From the NCBI GenBank assembly GCA_963989385.1, contig OZ022508.1, positions 56,025,087 through 56,089,086 on the forward strand: DNA of 64,000 nucleotides, written 5' to 3'. The stretch is from Ctena decussata (Eukaryota > Mollusca > Bivalvia > Lucinida > Lucinidae). The translations under genes were made by a program, and so were the position numbers. This document shows, one piece after another, positions 1 through 32,167 of the stretch. Position 1 is the first letter of the stretch; each line of letters opens with the position of its first letter. A model generated the notes under the pieces. The model saw only the letters and a list, made by a program, of their open reading frames with translations, did not search any database and was not told the origin of the DNA.

Positions 1-391
1 TGACAGGTACCGTTAAGATAAATTTTGCGACTAGGATCAACTGAGCCGACGTCTATGAAGAAACGACTTTGATTGTCTGTCTTTTTTATATTTTGAGATA
101 ACGGAACGTTTCTGAACCTGCTCCAACAACGACATGTTGCAGTAGTGGATTGACGCGTTGTAATCATAGGCTGTTAATATTTTTCTTTCTGTACAACCTG
201 ATGTCAAGGGTACAGAGCCATATCTGTCTGTTTTATGATCAGACAGGTACAGTGGGTAGGGTTTAGACAGTTACATGCATATTAAGTAGTCAAAATACTC
301 CAGTAAGCCTGACCTCAATTTAACAGCTACCAGTCTTAAGAGACCATTTTACTGCTTTTGGACAGTGATAAAGATTCTACGGTATACTTAC

Positions 392-19758
<19,367 letters not shown>

Positions 19759-20070
19759 CTGAAACAAAGAAAAAAGTGTTTTCATGAATGAAACATTATA
19801 GAGAAATGCCAAATCAATATAACTGCATAAATATATACATCAGATTACCTTTTATTTTCCCCATTTTTGAAGAGTTAAGTGTGTGACAACCGGCTTGTCT
19901 GAACAGATGACGTGATAAAAAAAGTTTACTGGTATCCCGCTGCTAATACGGTCGTTGCACAGTATGCTACAATATGTCAGAGACGAGAACCGATCAAACA
20001 GGATACGGCCTTTGAACCTTATCAAGAAATAGCTTTTAGAAAAAGCCTTGGGAAAAAAGCCTTGGGGAGA

Positions 20071-20093
20071 AAAAAAAAAAAAAAAAAAAAAAA
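20071..20093. repeat. Poly(A) tract
   Basis: An A-rich run of about 22 bases with no clear retroelement upstream. Confidence 0.85.
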
Positions 20094-20169
20094 GATCCTG
20101 GTAGATCTAGTTAACTTTTCTTTTCTGTTCATTAAATATTCTATCGTAAGATATCTTTGCAAGCTTTTA

Positions 20170-20470
20170 CACCGTAATTTTATCATTGTAAAGATGTGTC
20201 CGGTTAAAAGGCCCCATTGCTCTGCTAGTGGTGTATTAATCGCCCCCAGCTGGTTTCTCGAAATAACCGCGACTGGCCAGCTTTAATTTTATCATAAAAA
20301 AAAAATGGAAACATTTCATTCGTTTTTGGTTGGGGATTTCGATATAATAATAGTATGGCAAAAATACAATGTACAGGCCAGGCTCCCATTCATTGTTTCG
20401 CTTTTGTTGAGATTTAATCGCTCAAAGGGGAACCAGAAAAAACACGCATTTTTGGTGAGTCACAACATTA
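20170..20470 (-). repeat. Interspersed repeat family R, copy
   Basis: It contains GGCCCCATTGCTCTGCTAG, AATACAATGTACAGG and GGGGAACCAGAAAAA in the family order and is clearly related to 17240-17545. Confidence 0.6.
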
Positions 20471-20974
20471 AAAAAAAATAGATCTATTCTACCTACATTT
20501 GGGCAGTTAAAACTGCATTTATGTTTATGGGCCGGCATGGGGTCACGAAAAGTAAAGGAACGACCGCTGTTGAAGTCAGTGGTAAAATTTTCCTCACCTC
20601 AATATAGCCATGTGCAGTACTGAAAAATCAGTTTTTTTTTTTGGCTGTAGGGTAGTTATAATTTTGTACAGACCGCGCGGATATTTCTTTGATTTTCCTA
20701 ACAACATATTAAAAGAATGGTAAGATAGTATAGCAGGCTAACACAACAGTTTTGACTTTATACGTGCGTTTTAAGAAAAATGAAGAGAAATGAGTGACCT
20801 TCTGCTCACGCTCTCTATGGGCTAAACTATTAGAGAAAGATGCTGATGGTAATCTAAAAAATGAGCAAAAATGACAGCATTAAATGTAGACTAAAAAGCA
20901 TGAAAAGAAGATCTTAGTGCAGCTAAAGAAGTGTACTATACGGACTTAACAGAACATAATCATTATTATCATTT

Positions 20975-21410
20975 TTATTTAAAGTCTCCATAGTCTTGTT
21001 AGTGGTAAAAACGTCTAAACTCAAATCATTGAAAAAAGCGGCCCAACTTTCACGTTCGGTAATAAAATGCGGGTTGATGTATTCAGTCATATAACTGGCA
21101 AAAAGTAAAGAAAACAAGTTTTTGAAAAATAACAAATCGTTCCACAAAATACAATTTCCTGTTCTGGTTTCCCGTCTAGCAGTGCTAATAGGCGGGACTC
21201 ACACTTGTACATTGTATTTTTACCAGTTTATTCAACTTACTGAAATCGAAAATGACCGTTTCATATCCGTTTTATGTGAAATCCAATTACGTTTTATTTG
21301 TTTAAAGCTGGCTAATCACGGTCATTTACAATGACGAAATTATAGCGAGAAGCTTGCAGCGATATGTCATGATAATTTTTTTCCTGCTGGTAGAGCAATG
21401 GGGTCTTCAA
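20975..21410 (+). repeat. Interspersed repeat family R, nearly full copy
   Basis: It runs from GTCTCCATAGTCTTG through CATATAACTGGCAAAA, TTGTACATTGTATTTTTACC and GAGAAGCTTGCAGCGATA to GAGCAATGGGGTC. The 41925-42492 copy has the same order. Confidence 0.65.
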
Positions 21411-22075
21411 GGAATACAATAAAAGAGGAAGGACATTTATTTAATAAAAACAATAAAAGAGGAAATGTATCGATCACTGTTCAACATAATTTATGCTATT
21501 TCAAGTTCACACGATATCGTCGTTTACACGCAGATTATACGGGACTGATGGCAAAAGTTGCCCATGATAGCCATCCGAGGAGACGGTAAAGCAGCATGGT
21601 CCTTGGTAAACAGAGTGCACTTTAAAACATAAAAGTAATTATTGTCTTTATTTTATGCTTCCTATACACAATATCTGTTTAACAGATGCAGGATAGTCGA
21701 ACACTCAGACCTAAATATGGTGCCATCTGCCCTATGTATAGCTGCACAATGTATGATACAATCAACATTCCAAACTGTATCAAAAACTTCTAAAGTACAA
21801 GCCCTACAACTCTAATTTCAAGCTCTCTAGTGAGTGAATTTTGACAAAGAATATATATAAATCCGAAAGAAAAAAATGTTATTGTTCAGTTGTGGTTTGA
21901 CGTCCCAGTTAACAATATATCAGTTTTTGCGAGACTTGTAGGGCCCTTAAAAAGTTATCCAACCCGAGATAAATGACACTCAGGTCGTGCTACAGCTACT
22001 AGCAGCTATGCCACTGAGGCACCAGGAAGCCCGCCCCCACCCAATATCGCGGGCCTCGATCGGCGGGGCTCAAAA

Positions 22076-22169
22076 ATGGAGGGACGCAGTGGAGGAGAGG
22101 TAGGAGGAGTCAGAGATGATGTGGCACAGACTGTTCAGGATAAGAAGATGATCATCCATTTTCTAAAAG
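22076..22169 (+). CDS. Possible first coding exon of an unidentified gene
   Basis: An ATG in good context (caaaaATGg) opens a 31-codon frame beginning MEGRSGGEVGG and ending KKMIIHFLK. It ends at an AAAAG|GTATAAG splice-donor-like site. Just upstream, about 22047-22067 holds several CpGs (ATCGCGGGCCTCGATCGG), as at promoters. I do not recognise the protein and found no following exon, so this may be chance. Confidence 0.25.
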
Positions 22170-22449
22170 GTATAAGGATATTCAAATTATGGATCAGGCC
22201 CCCCAAAAATGTAAACAGCGGACCTGAAACACTGCAATGATGAAGTATCTAGCAGCTATAACCCAACCATAAAAATGTGAGTTGGCGTTCTTGTTCCTGG
22301 CCTGATCTACATAACTGATGAATCATAAACATATTCCAGAGTCGGAGTATTAAAAGTCTGTAATCGTCACTCTGTAATCTTCAGTTCTTTCTATTTCCTA
22401 TAAGTGGTTTTGTTGTAACAGAAGTTAGTAACATGTATGTTTTTTTTGG

Positions 22450-22688
22450 TGTCCTGAAGATGGTACTGGGTAACTTTCAAAGCCGGGACGTCCTACTAAT
22501 TTGGATAATAATAGGGCAAGGGCCTGTTGTGCTTGCAGTAGGGGCGGGGTCGTTTGGACATTTTTCTCTTGTCTATAATTTCTCTCGTCGTTTCTTCCTC
22601 TCTGGGAGACGGCTCGATTGAAACAGGTTGAATGAAGAAAACAGTCTCAAAGGACCGTTAAACCCAAAACAACCAACCAACCAACCAG
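22450..22688 (+). repeat. SINE-like family B, copy 1
   Basis: It shows the family landmarks GCCGGGACGTCCTACTAATT, GGGCAAGGGCCTG, GGGAGACGGC and CCGTTAAACCCAAAACAACC, with a (CAAC)n tail. It ends 13 bp before the solo LTR. Confidence 0.75.
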
Positions 22689-22700
22689 TTTAATCTATTT

Positions 22701-23925
22701 TGTTATGAATATGGTGTTTAATTTGGTGTAAATATTTTCTTTAACCATGATTTTGCAGTTTTTAGATGTTTACTAGGTTTGAAATAAACAAGTTGTTTAC
22801 ATTGTACTTTAGAACATTCGGGAATAACTATTTTTAGTACTGAGAAAATATTAGAACTTTCTGTTGTAAACATTAAAGGTATACTCCCTCGTATTTCATT
22901 ACGAAATAATCACAAAATTATGAAGCTCGTTAGTTGTATGCAACATAATTAAGATGTGTTAAAAAAATCTTCAGCTAAACATCTTTGTTACGGAGGCAGA
23001 GACGATATATCAATGCGTACCGTTGTTGAATATTCACGAATATTTTGTCGTCATAAATTGATTGACTCCCACAGACGTTTCTGCAAGCATGTTTTGAATT
23101 TTATGATTGGTGGAGTAAATAACTTAACAATAGCATTAACCTCTAATCAGTGCACGTTAGTTGTTTTCAGCCAATAACTGCCTACAGTTAAGTAAAGAAA
23201 GGGCTTAAAATTATTCATGATATAACTTTAATCTGATTAACTATGATTGCTGGGCGTATCAAGTCTTCAGTTTTGGCGGGAATGGTGACCCGCTATTGCC
23301 GCTCTTTTTATGTATTTCCTTAAATTCTCCTATTTTCAGTGACCATCACAAATCATAAATTTGGCAGATAAATGTACTTTTAATAGCAATCATTATCATG
23401 TCCAGAATATATTGTTTTGTGAGAAATTTAAAATTCAATAGAAACATTGTGGGTGTAAATCTTTAAGAATCTTCTGGTACTGGTATAAAATTATGTCAGA
23501 ATTGAGTACTTTCTGATAAAATCTATTTCTTGTTAATTCCTGAATGTTCCTAGATAATATATAAAGAGCACAGGTTTTCAGTTAATTCAGCTTGGTAAAC
23601 TTTCACCAGTCTATAGTTTTAAAAATAAGTTATACTGGAATTTAAATATATTGGATTACTTTTGTGACTTTCATTCTGTGATTATTGGAAATATGCATGT
23701 GCTCATACAGACTTTATTTTCTGGGATCAGAAATTATTAAAGGACTTGTGCTTTAAATTCTGAAGGACGTTCACACTAAAATAAGGTATCGTTAAATACA
23801 CATTTTCTTGATTGATTAATGGCTGTTTTATTTTGATGTACATGTAAATAAATTTTGTTAAGTTTAAAAACAGGCTTGTTGCTGGTTTACTTCCATCTTT
23901 TTGTTACAAGTGCCAGGTCGTAACA
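22701..23925 (+). mobile_element. Solo LTR of the Gmr1-like family, interrupted by an insertion
   Basis: It starts TGTTATGAATATGG and ends GTCGTAACA, colinear with the 609-bp LTR of the intact element but diverged at many positions. It is flanked by ATTT (22697-22700 and 23926-23929). No internal region is present, which indicates LTR-LTR recombination. Removing the insertion at 22877-23462 restores LTR length. Confidence 0.9.
22877..23462. mobile_element. 586-bp insertion nested in the solo LTR, TTAA-flanked
   Basis: It interrupts the LTR at ...ACATTAAGAATC. TTAA occurs once in the uninterrupted LTR and on both sides here (22873-22876 and 23463-23466). The ends AGGTATACTCCCTC and GTGGGTGTAAATCT match as imperfect inverted repeats at about 10 of 14 positions. 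TTAA suggests piggyBac-type and TTA would suit Harbinger-type insertion; neither terminus is diagnostic. Confidence 0.7.
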
Positions 23926-23929
23926 ATTT

Positions 23930-24800
23930 CAGTGCAAGTCTTATTCGACCTTTTAATGAATTTGTGACAGATTGCCACGGAAACTGTATAAAGGACGTTG
24001 TTTACTACTACTATACGCAGCTATAAATGAACAGTCTAATCTGGGTACGCAGTTTGCAATTCCATGTTACTGACACACTGACGGATATGAAATACAACAT
24101 CTTTTTGATTTTCAGCCGATGATTTGTTCATGCTGTGTTGCTCTTTGCCCACAACTCGTTGCCCTTAGAAACAACATGTTCCGTAGTTCCGTAGTCTAGC
24201 TTGTGATTATTTTCTCATACGCTCGTAATTTTACAGAAGTGGCCACAGTTTTTTTTTTATTTTGTCAGCGCTTCGCTTAATTCGATATTGCGTTTATTAT
24301 TATCGGCACTTGTGACTGTTTCTGGACCAAAGATTAAAAGAAAACAATAAATGTTTGTCTTTCTGTTATTTTTTTTTTCTGTAAGATGCATGTCGATATT
24401 GTCCTTGATGTATTTCTTACAGTTTTCCAGCTGAACCGGGAAGAGCTTTGTCATTGCACGCTCGTCGTTCATTGTCAGTCCCCATTATCGTTTCCGAATT
24501 CGATATCGTCCTCAAATATGCAAAAATCCTGTAAAGGTTATGCTGGTCACTATCCCACTGCAGCATCAGTGGGCCTAACATAGTAGGTTGCTCACCAATA
24601 CACTTGCTCACGACCTTATTGGACTTTCAAACTCGGGCGGTTGTTTTCCCATAGCATTTTCCCAGACAGAAAACTCGCGCTGTTCCCGCCACTCCAGTTT
24701 TAGTAGATGTCAGGAAATACCTCAAGTCTGCACCATGTTCTTTTGTATGCCATTGTTACAGGATTTGTGGGCACAACAACTAACTCAATAGGGGTTTTTA
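23930..24800. other. No gene recognised
   Basis: I see AT-rich sequence with short T runs and no convincing exon, tRNA-like head or long inverted repeat. Confidence 0.5.
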
Positions 24801-24805
24801 CCATT

Positions 24806-25026
24806 TGAGCCGCAAGACGAGAAAACCAACAAAGTGGCTTGTGCGCCGAGCGAAGACTCAGATCAGCCTGGGCATCCGCCCAGTATGGTCAGAGTTTTCG
24901 CTTTCCGCATGGATCTAGGATAGATCCTTAGCTACCCTTAAGCACACAGCGAAGTCTTAGATCAGAGTGGGCGGATCGCTGGGCGCACATGCCACTTTGT
25001 TGTTTTTACCGTGTCGCGGCTCAGTT
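24806..25026. mobile_element. Foldback MITE with AACAAAGTGGC arms
   Basis: TGAGCCGC...AACAAAGTGGCTTGTGCGCC at the left pairs with GGGCGCACATGCCACTTTGTTG...GCGGCTCA at the right. It is unusually GC-rich for the region. Confidence 0.7.
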
Positions 25027-25311
25027 TTTATGTACCATAGTGACGCTGCAACATACAAAACATATCCTGAATTAGCAAAATGGACACTAACTTCATTATA
25101 CGGGCGGAGGGCAGCGTGCCGCCATGAAATTGAAAATGTAACTTGGCCTATATGCGGAAATGACACCTTTATTATATCGATCCAGAATATTCGTCCTGCT
25201 AGTTTGGGCAGCCCTCGTATACCAGTATATTAGGAGAACAACCGCATTTCATAGTTCATAAGTCATTTCCCCTTTCATGTCTGCGCTTTGACGTTACATG
25301 TTCGGTCCATA

Positions 25312-27260
25312 ACCTTAAGGTAGACGAATACTGAATAGAAATATTGGCGGGGCATTCAAACCATTATACCATCTAAATAACCCAAAGAGCTATAAAACAT
25401 TTGGGTAAGAAAAAAACAATTTTCACCGTTTTGTTTTCCTAAAAAACAATATTTTGTATTTCTACATATTATTTTTAAACATTTTCCATTAAAATTCATA
25501 TCTCTAGCACATGAATGCACTTTCATTTCAGCAAATCATATAATCTGTAATATATGATATTTGAAACAAACTGCTAACAAAAAATTGCAGTTTTCTTGTT
25601 AATAAGTATATTTTTACATTCTTTGAAAAAATGCAAGAAAATTGAATTTCATGAAAAACGTCATGAAAAATATGATCAATCGATGGGGCATGCTTATGCG
25701 TATTATTTTAGTAAAACTTACGTCGTATGTTAAAGAATAAAACAAAAAAAACAAACATTTCACCGTTTCGTGTCCTAGAAAAACAATGTTTAAGTTCAAA
25801 ATATCCCCAAAACAGACTGCCCAAATTCTGCACCTGCTGCAAGCACAGCCGGTCCTTGCCCTATTATTTATTTTCCTGTTATTCGGTTCTACCATAGAGT
25901 AATGTCGACAAAAATGCGCAGATGGAATGGAAACTGTGAAGCTCTTGATCATTCTGGTTCCTAAGGAACAGTCTGATCTCAGTTTTCACTGTTTGTACAG
26001 ACCTATGTGCCCGAAAACTTAGGATCTTTACGGTAGATATTGTAAGTGTATATTATAACTGTATTTACTCCACAGTTAGTCGATTTGATGATGAACAATA
26101 ACTCTATTTGTTTTTTAAACAAGCAAGAACAGAGTTCTTCCGGGATCGTCCACCTTAAGGTAGACGAATGGTGAATAAAGATATTGGTGGGGCATTCATT
26201 TCATTATACCAGCTGAATAACCCAAAGGGCTATAAAACATTTGGATAAGAAAAGAAAATTTTTCACCGTTTTGTTTTCCTAAAAAACAAACTTTTGTATT
26301 TATACATACTTTTTTTACACATTTTCCATTAAAATTCATGTCTTTAGCACAAGGATGCACTTTCATTTCTGCAAATCATATAATATTTAATATAGGGTAT
26401 TTGATTGATTGATTGATTTGTTGCTTAACGTCCACGGTAAACAACTATGGTCATGTCGGGACGGTCAGTTAACCTAACCACACTATTCCTGGGCAGGCTT
26501 AGACCTCCTAAGCGGTTAACCAGTACTAAGTGCACATACTTTCGCCAGTAACTGACAACTGCCCTTCTTGAATCAGCGGAAGGAGAAACGAAAGTATGTG
26601 GCCAGACCGGGTTTCGAACCCAGGACCTCTGACTTATGAGTCAGGTGCCCTACCGATTGCGCTACGCGGCCCGGCATAGGGTATTTGAAACAGACTGGTT
26701 AGAAAAATTGCAATTATCTTGATTATAAGTATATTGTCACACTTTTTAAAAAATGCAAGAAAATTGAATTTCATGAAAAACGTCATGAAAAATGTATTCA
26801 ATCGATGGGGCATGCTTATGCATATTGTTTTAGTAAAACTTACATTGTATGATACAGAATAAAACAAAAAAAAAAACATTTCACCGTTTTGTTTCCTAGA
26901 AAAACAATGTTTAAGTTCAAAAACAAACATTTCACCGTTTTGTTTCCTAGAAAAACAATGTTTAAGTTCAAAAATATCCCCAAAACAGACTGTCCAAATA
27001 CTGCACCTGCTGCAAACACAGCCGGTCCTTACCCTGTTATTTATTTTCCTGTTGTTCCGGGTCTACCATAGAGTAATGCCTCAAAAATGCGCAGATGGAA
27101 TTGAAATTGTAAAGACCTTGATCACTCTGGTTCCTAAGGAACAGTCTGATCACGGTTTCCACTGTTTATACAGACGTATCTGCCCGAAAACTTAGGATCT
27201 TTATGGTAGGCATTGTAAGTGTGTATATATTCCATAGTTGATTGATTCACCATGAAGAAG
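25312..27260. repeat. Tandem segmental duplication, about 840 bp per copy
   Basis: Copy 1 (25312 to about 26150) and copy 2 (26152 to about 27260) both begin ACCTTAAGGTAGACGAAT and run in parallel to the CTTAGGATCTTTACGG/TATGG block. Copy 2 additionally contains a SINE and a local duplication of about 50 bp (26875-26970). Confidence 0.88.
26405..26675 (-). repeat. tRNA-derived SINE type A, copy 1, 13-bp target duplication
   Basis: On the minus strand the head starts GCCGGGCCGCGTAGCGCAATCGG and has a B box GGGTTCGAAACCC. A CATAA-containing anticodon-like loop recalls tRNA-Met. The body is about 190 bp and the tail is (TCAA)n. The duplication ATAGGGTATTTGA flanks it (26392-26404 and 26676-26688). 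The first member of the tandem duplication lacks it. Confidence 0.93.
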
Positions 27261-27918
27261 AACTCTGTTCTGTGTTTTTATAAGTCGATACAGAGTTATT
27301 GTGTATCTAAATACCTTAATTCATCCGGTATATATCTTTCATTGTCAAAGAAGGAACATTTGTTAATATTATATGATTAAAACATTATCTGTATCCTTTG
27401 CTCAGCATAATACTTGATTGTAAAGTAAGGAATGCGGCCCCCCTTTTAATAAAATAAGTTTGACCCACACTCTTCATTAGTGTTTCCTGAAAAAAAATGT
27501 TTCGCGAAGCATTACTAAACCTTGATAAGGTTCCAAAATGCTTTTATCTGATAGAAATTACCAAAAAGCAACGCTGAAGAATGTGTTCCATTAGGCAAAT
27601 GTTTTGCATATACTGAAAGGAGTTCTTTTAAAAATCAGACTGAGAGAAGGGGAGTGTATAATTTTGTTTATGTTTTTATGAAGAACGTTGAGGTCCTTAA
27701 TGTCTTTTTTTTATAAGATCCGAAGAAAAATTCAAGCCTAGACAGAATTGAAGTTAGCGTTACAAAGGCTTGTACAGACCACATTGAGAATTAAGAAGAC
27801 GAGCTCTCCAGAAAAAAAGTGTATAACCCTGGCTAATCACCTTTGTGCAATCAAAACACATGTACTAGAAAAAAGGAACAACACCAATACGATTTTTTAA
27901 TAAAATTCCCCATTTTTT
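27261..27918. other. No gene recognised
   Basis: AT-rich sequence without recognisable coding, RNA or repeat structure. Confidence 0.5.
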
Positions 27919-29662
27919 TTAGCTCACCTGAGCCGAAGGCTCACAGGTGAGCTTATAGTATAGGCAGGCATCCGTCGTCCGTCCGTCCGTCCGTCCGTCG
28001 TCCGTCCGTCCGTCAATATTTTCAAACGACATCTCCTCTGAAACTACAAGGCCCATGGTTACCAAATTTCATGTATAGCATCTATAGGCAGGGGGAACCA
28101 ATAATACTGTTTTTTATCCAAATCGCTTCAGAACTTTGGTTGCTATGGCAACTTAAAGTTTCCATTGACTTGTATGGGAAAAATTGAAAATTTGCATTTA
28201 TTGCTTTGTCACTGCAGATATTTTGACAAATCTTTTACAAAAATGTTCCTTGAGTATTCCTCTATCAACCACATGAAATTTATGTAAATTGCACAATTTG
28301 GCTGGTTGCCATGGCAACCGTAAGGTTAAAAATAGAAAAAATATTCAAAAATCATCTCCTCAGAAACCATGAAACCAATAAAGCTTAAACTTCACAGAAA
28401 AGATCTTAGTACTAGCTTCTATAAATGTACTGTTTTTCTTGGCAATTGCTATAGCAGTTTGGTTGCTATGGGAACTTAAAGTTGCCATTGACTTAGAATG
28501 GCAAAATGGAAAACTTGCATTTATTCCTATGTCACTGCAGATATTTTGACAAAACTTTTATGGAAATGTTCCTTGAATAGTCCTCAACCAGCCTTATTAA
28601 ATTTATGCAAATTGCACAATTTGGCTGGTTGCCATTGCAACCGAATAGTTAAAAATAGAAAAATATTTAAAAAAACATCTCGACAGAAACTATGAGGCCA
28701 ATAAAGCTCAAACTTTACTGAAAGGATCTTACTACTAGCCTCTATAGAATTACTGTTTTTCATGGCAATTACTACTGCAGTTTGGTTGCTATGGCAACTA
28801 AGAGTTTCCATTGACTTATAATGGAAATTGGCAATTTTCGCTGTCTCACTGCATTTATTTAGATTTTCTTCCTACAGAAATGTTTCTTGAATAGTCCTCT
28901 ATGTTTCATATGAATTTTCTCCAAATCGCTGAATTTGATTGGTTGCCATGGCAAAATATATGGTAAATTTTCGAAAAAAAAAAGAAAGAAAAATCTTCTG
29001 CTCAGAAGCCATATGGGGTATGAAGCTGATATTGTGCAAACATGTTGATGACAGAAGCCTCTACATTTAATTTTTTTCCAACCCCATAAGAACTTTGGTT
29101 GCTATGGCAACATAAGTTTCCATTGACTTACAATGGGAAAAGTGAAGCCATGAGGAGGATGAAGCTGATACTCTGCATACTTATTAATAACATTAGCCTC
29201 TACCTAAAGTATGTTTCATATTATCATTGCCCATGTGAACTGGTTGCTATAGCAACTTAAAGTTTCCATAGACTTACAATGGGGAAAGTGGACATTCAGT
29301 ATTTATTTCTGTGTTACTGCAGATATTTTGACAAAAGCTTTACAGAAATGTTCCTAGAGTAGTCCTCTATCAGCCATATGAATTTTGCCCAAAGACCTGA
29401 TTTTGATTGGTTGCTATTGCAACTAAAAGGCCAAATTTTCAATTTTTTCATTTTTTTTTTTTTTGCCGAAGATTTTCTCAGAAGCCATTAATGGGGGATA
29501 AGGCTTATTTTTTGCATAAATGTTTGTGATATTATCCTCTACATAAATGATGTGTTTTATTGCTGTTGTGCATGTTGTGTTGTTGTTGTGGAATTTAGTT
29601 TTTCCAACATAACCTCAGTGCTCAGGTGAGCGATATAGGGCCATTGGCCCTCTGGTTTTAAT
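27919..29662 (-). mobile_element. Tandem-core element with X-box-like palindromes, copy 1
   Basis: The right end (at the low coordinate) has an AGCTCACCTGAGCC / GGCTCACAGGTGAGCT hairpin next to a (CCGT)n microsatellite (27968-28013). The left end near 29625-29662 reads CTCAGGTGAGCG and a GGGCCATTGGCCC palindrome. The core is about 155-bp half-units, each with a GTTGCYATGGCAAC-like 14-mer starting at 28139, 28305, 28462, 28628, 28785, 28942, 29098, 29243 and 29410. No coding frame exists. Confidence 0.85.
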
Positions 29663-30565
29663 TTCACTTCAAAACGTTCAAAGTAAAAGGATAGGCAAGT
29701 TATACAAAAATATAACAATATTTATTTTTCAAACTATACATCGTTGGAGGTTGTAAAATCGTGGGAGTTGTAAATTCGTGGTTGTTAGTAATTTGCATAA
29801 TATTCATGCGCAAAAGAAGTTTTACTAAGTGTTTATTCTTTCAACATATAACCATGCATAAAGGTTTTATTTCATAACAAAAGCAAATGCCTAGCTTCTA
29901 AATAGGGAATAAAACTTTTAAAACAGTTTGACTAGTTGCTTTTATGCCTTTATTTTGCTATTTTGTTTTGCATACATGAAAAGCGGCCATTTTCTAATCT
30001 CGGATATCAGCCTGAGAAACATTGCAATGATTACTGATTTTGTACCTTCCGGTGAACAGTTGGTCCTTGTATGGGTGCAAAATTGTATTGCAAAATTGTT
30101 CTCTTATTTGATCATTATACCAGGGGTCCCTATCTGCTTCTTCTTGAAAAAGGAAGTGTTGTGCTTTTAGAGTACGGAAGAATCCAGGCTCGTATTTTTT
30201 CCAAAGAAAACAGTCTGACCATACTGTTATTTTGTATTCAAGCGGATATTCCCATACAGTAATGCAGTGAATTTCAACTCGTTCTGTTCGAAGGCTATGA
30301 ACGTGTTAGTTGTAGGAAAGTCTATGTATAGCTTTATGAATCCTGTTTGAACGGATGGGTAGCTTACTTTATGCATTAATATTTGATATAGATTGGATTA
30401 ACTGTATTCTGTTCAAGACTAAAAGTTTCAAAAGCATCTATGTAACAGAAAATTATATTCAAGTGACCTGACGTGGGTGCGTCGAATGTTTATCACGCAG
30501 CGGAACACATTCACGAATTTAAGCCCCAGTGACATTTGCAACAAATAGATCACCCAATCACATGG
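29663..30565. other. No gene recognised
   Basis: AT-rich spacer. Short frames here show no family pattern. Confidence 0.5.
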
Positions 30566-30839
30566 GGATGATTGATTGCTTTATTGCTTAACGTCCACGG
30601 TAAACAGCTATGGTCATGTCGGGATGGGCAGTTAACCTAACCACACTATTCCTGGGCAGGCTTAGACCTCCTAAGCGGTTAACCAGTACTAAGTGCACAT
30701 ACTTTCGCAAGTAACTGACAACTTCCCTTCTTGAATCAGCGGAAGGAGAAACGAAAGTATGTGGCCAGACCGGGTATCGAACCCAGGACCTCTAACTTAT
30801 TAGTCAGGTGCCCTACCGATTGCGCTACGCGGCCCGGCC
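30566..30839 (-). repeat. tRNA-derived SINE type A, copy 2
   Basis: Nearly the same sequence as 26405-26675, with a GATTGATTG-type tail at the low coordinate and the tRNA-like head at the high end. The B box is altered to GGGTATCGAACCC. CACATG flanks both sides and may be a short target duplication. Confidence 0.9.
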
Positions 30840-31696
30840 ACATGCTTATGAATTTTCTAGCATTGAAACGATATTGCTTTGCATCAAAACTGTATCAGGT
30901 TATTCATCTGGTGTTGTGGTCTAATTATGCCATGAGAAATTTGACTCTCACGTGATTTAGTCTTATATCCACGATTATACCACCTTCAAGGCTAATATTT
31001 CACATCATATGCAAATATAAACAAATGGAAAAAGGATAAAGACAGGAAAAAAAGCTATTTGATCAGGAAGGAATAGAAAGAAATAAAACAGGTAAACCTA
31101 ATCTTCGATCATTCTCTTCCAACATCTCAGTTGAAAACCGTTTGTTCTGAAAGGGATTATTATGTCATTTTATGACACAGCGGCGCTCGCATCCCTCCAC
31201 TATAAAATATACAGGTATATATATTTTTCACACCAAAACTACTAAGTGAAGTATTTATACTCAGCCCTGCTTATATCTTATATTTGTAACAATAAATATT
31301 TAGTGACACCAGCTACATCTTAATATTTTTACTGTTCTTACGTCATGACGCTGAATCAAAGTTAGGTGCCCAGTGGGGAGTAATTTCGCCCCTCGGCGTG
31401 GTGCGTGATACGCAGAAAAGAGGTATACTTTTACATGTAGGTGTTAAGATTATGACTTTTAATCAGTGTGCTCCATATCACCCTGTATCTCTATCTCCGT
31501 GGTGGTGGAGGGAGGGTAAACGAGGATTTTACGGTGGTTTTCGTGTAAATTAGTTTTGCTTAAACAGTTCATGGCGTACCTCCGGGTAGTGGTGTGACGA
31601 TAGGAGGGGCTGCAAACAATTTTTTAACAATGCTTGAAGCTTGTATTTTCTTTAATTTCTACAGTTTAGCAACTCGGGACTATGTTTTGATTAAGA
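30840..31696. other. No gene recognised
   Basis: Spacer between two tandem-core elements. I see nothing that can be assigned. Confidence 0.5.
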
Positions 31697-31864
31697 AATA
31701 GATCAGCTCTAGCAGTGAATTATTGAGTAATAATTCACTGTTTGAAGGTCAGTTGTAAAGTAGATCATATCACGTGCGCGGAGCGCGAGTGATATATCTA
31801 CTTACAAATGACCGACAAACAGTGAATTATTACTCAACAATTCAATGCTAGAGCTGAACTATTT
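31697..31864. mobile_element. Palindromic MITE, about 168 bp
   Basis: AAATAGATCAGCTCTAG and CTAGAGCTGAACTATTT are inverted ends. The arms run almost continuously to a GCGCGGAGCGCG centre near 31776-31788. Confidence 0.85.
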
Positions 31865-32167
31865 CGATTCTAACGCTCAAAAACGCTCAAAAAAGTATTC
31901 TTTCATTCAAACTCTCCCAACCTTCCTGCCAGCGCGTTCATGCTCCCGCCAATATTCTTAACTGTATTTAAAGTAAATGTACGTTTTTAATGCGATTTTA
32001 GAAAGAAAAAGAGACGTTACACCGTCTAACGTTTCAAAACGTCACAAAATTACGTCAATAATGCAAGTGACGTCAGCAATTTGACTCACGCGCTCCGAGA
32101 CAGTGAATTGTTGCAGAATAAAACACGGAAACTTTCCATTGCTTCTATAGGCGCACTGTGTCAGAAT

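Noticed and set aside
20540..20620. Start-codon exon of IDH (ATGGCTATATTGAG before a GTGAGG donor)
   Set aside because: The donor phase does not fit the 19719-19758 exon, which needs one leftover base.
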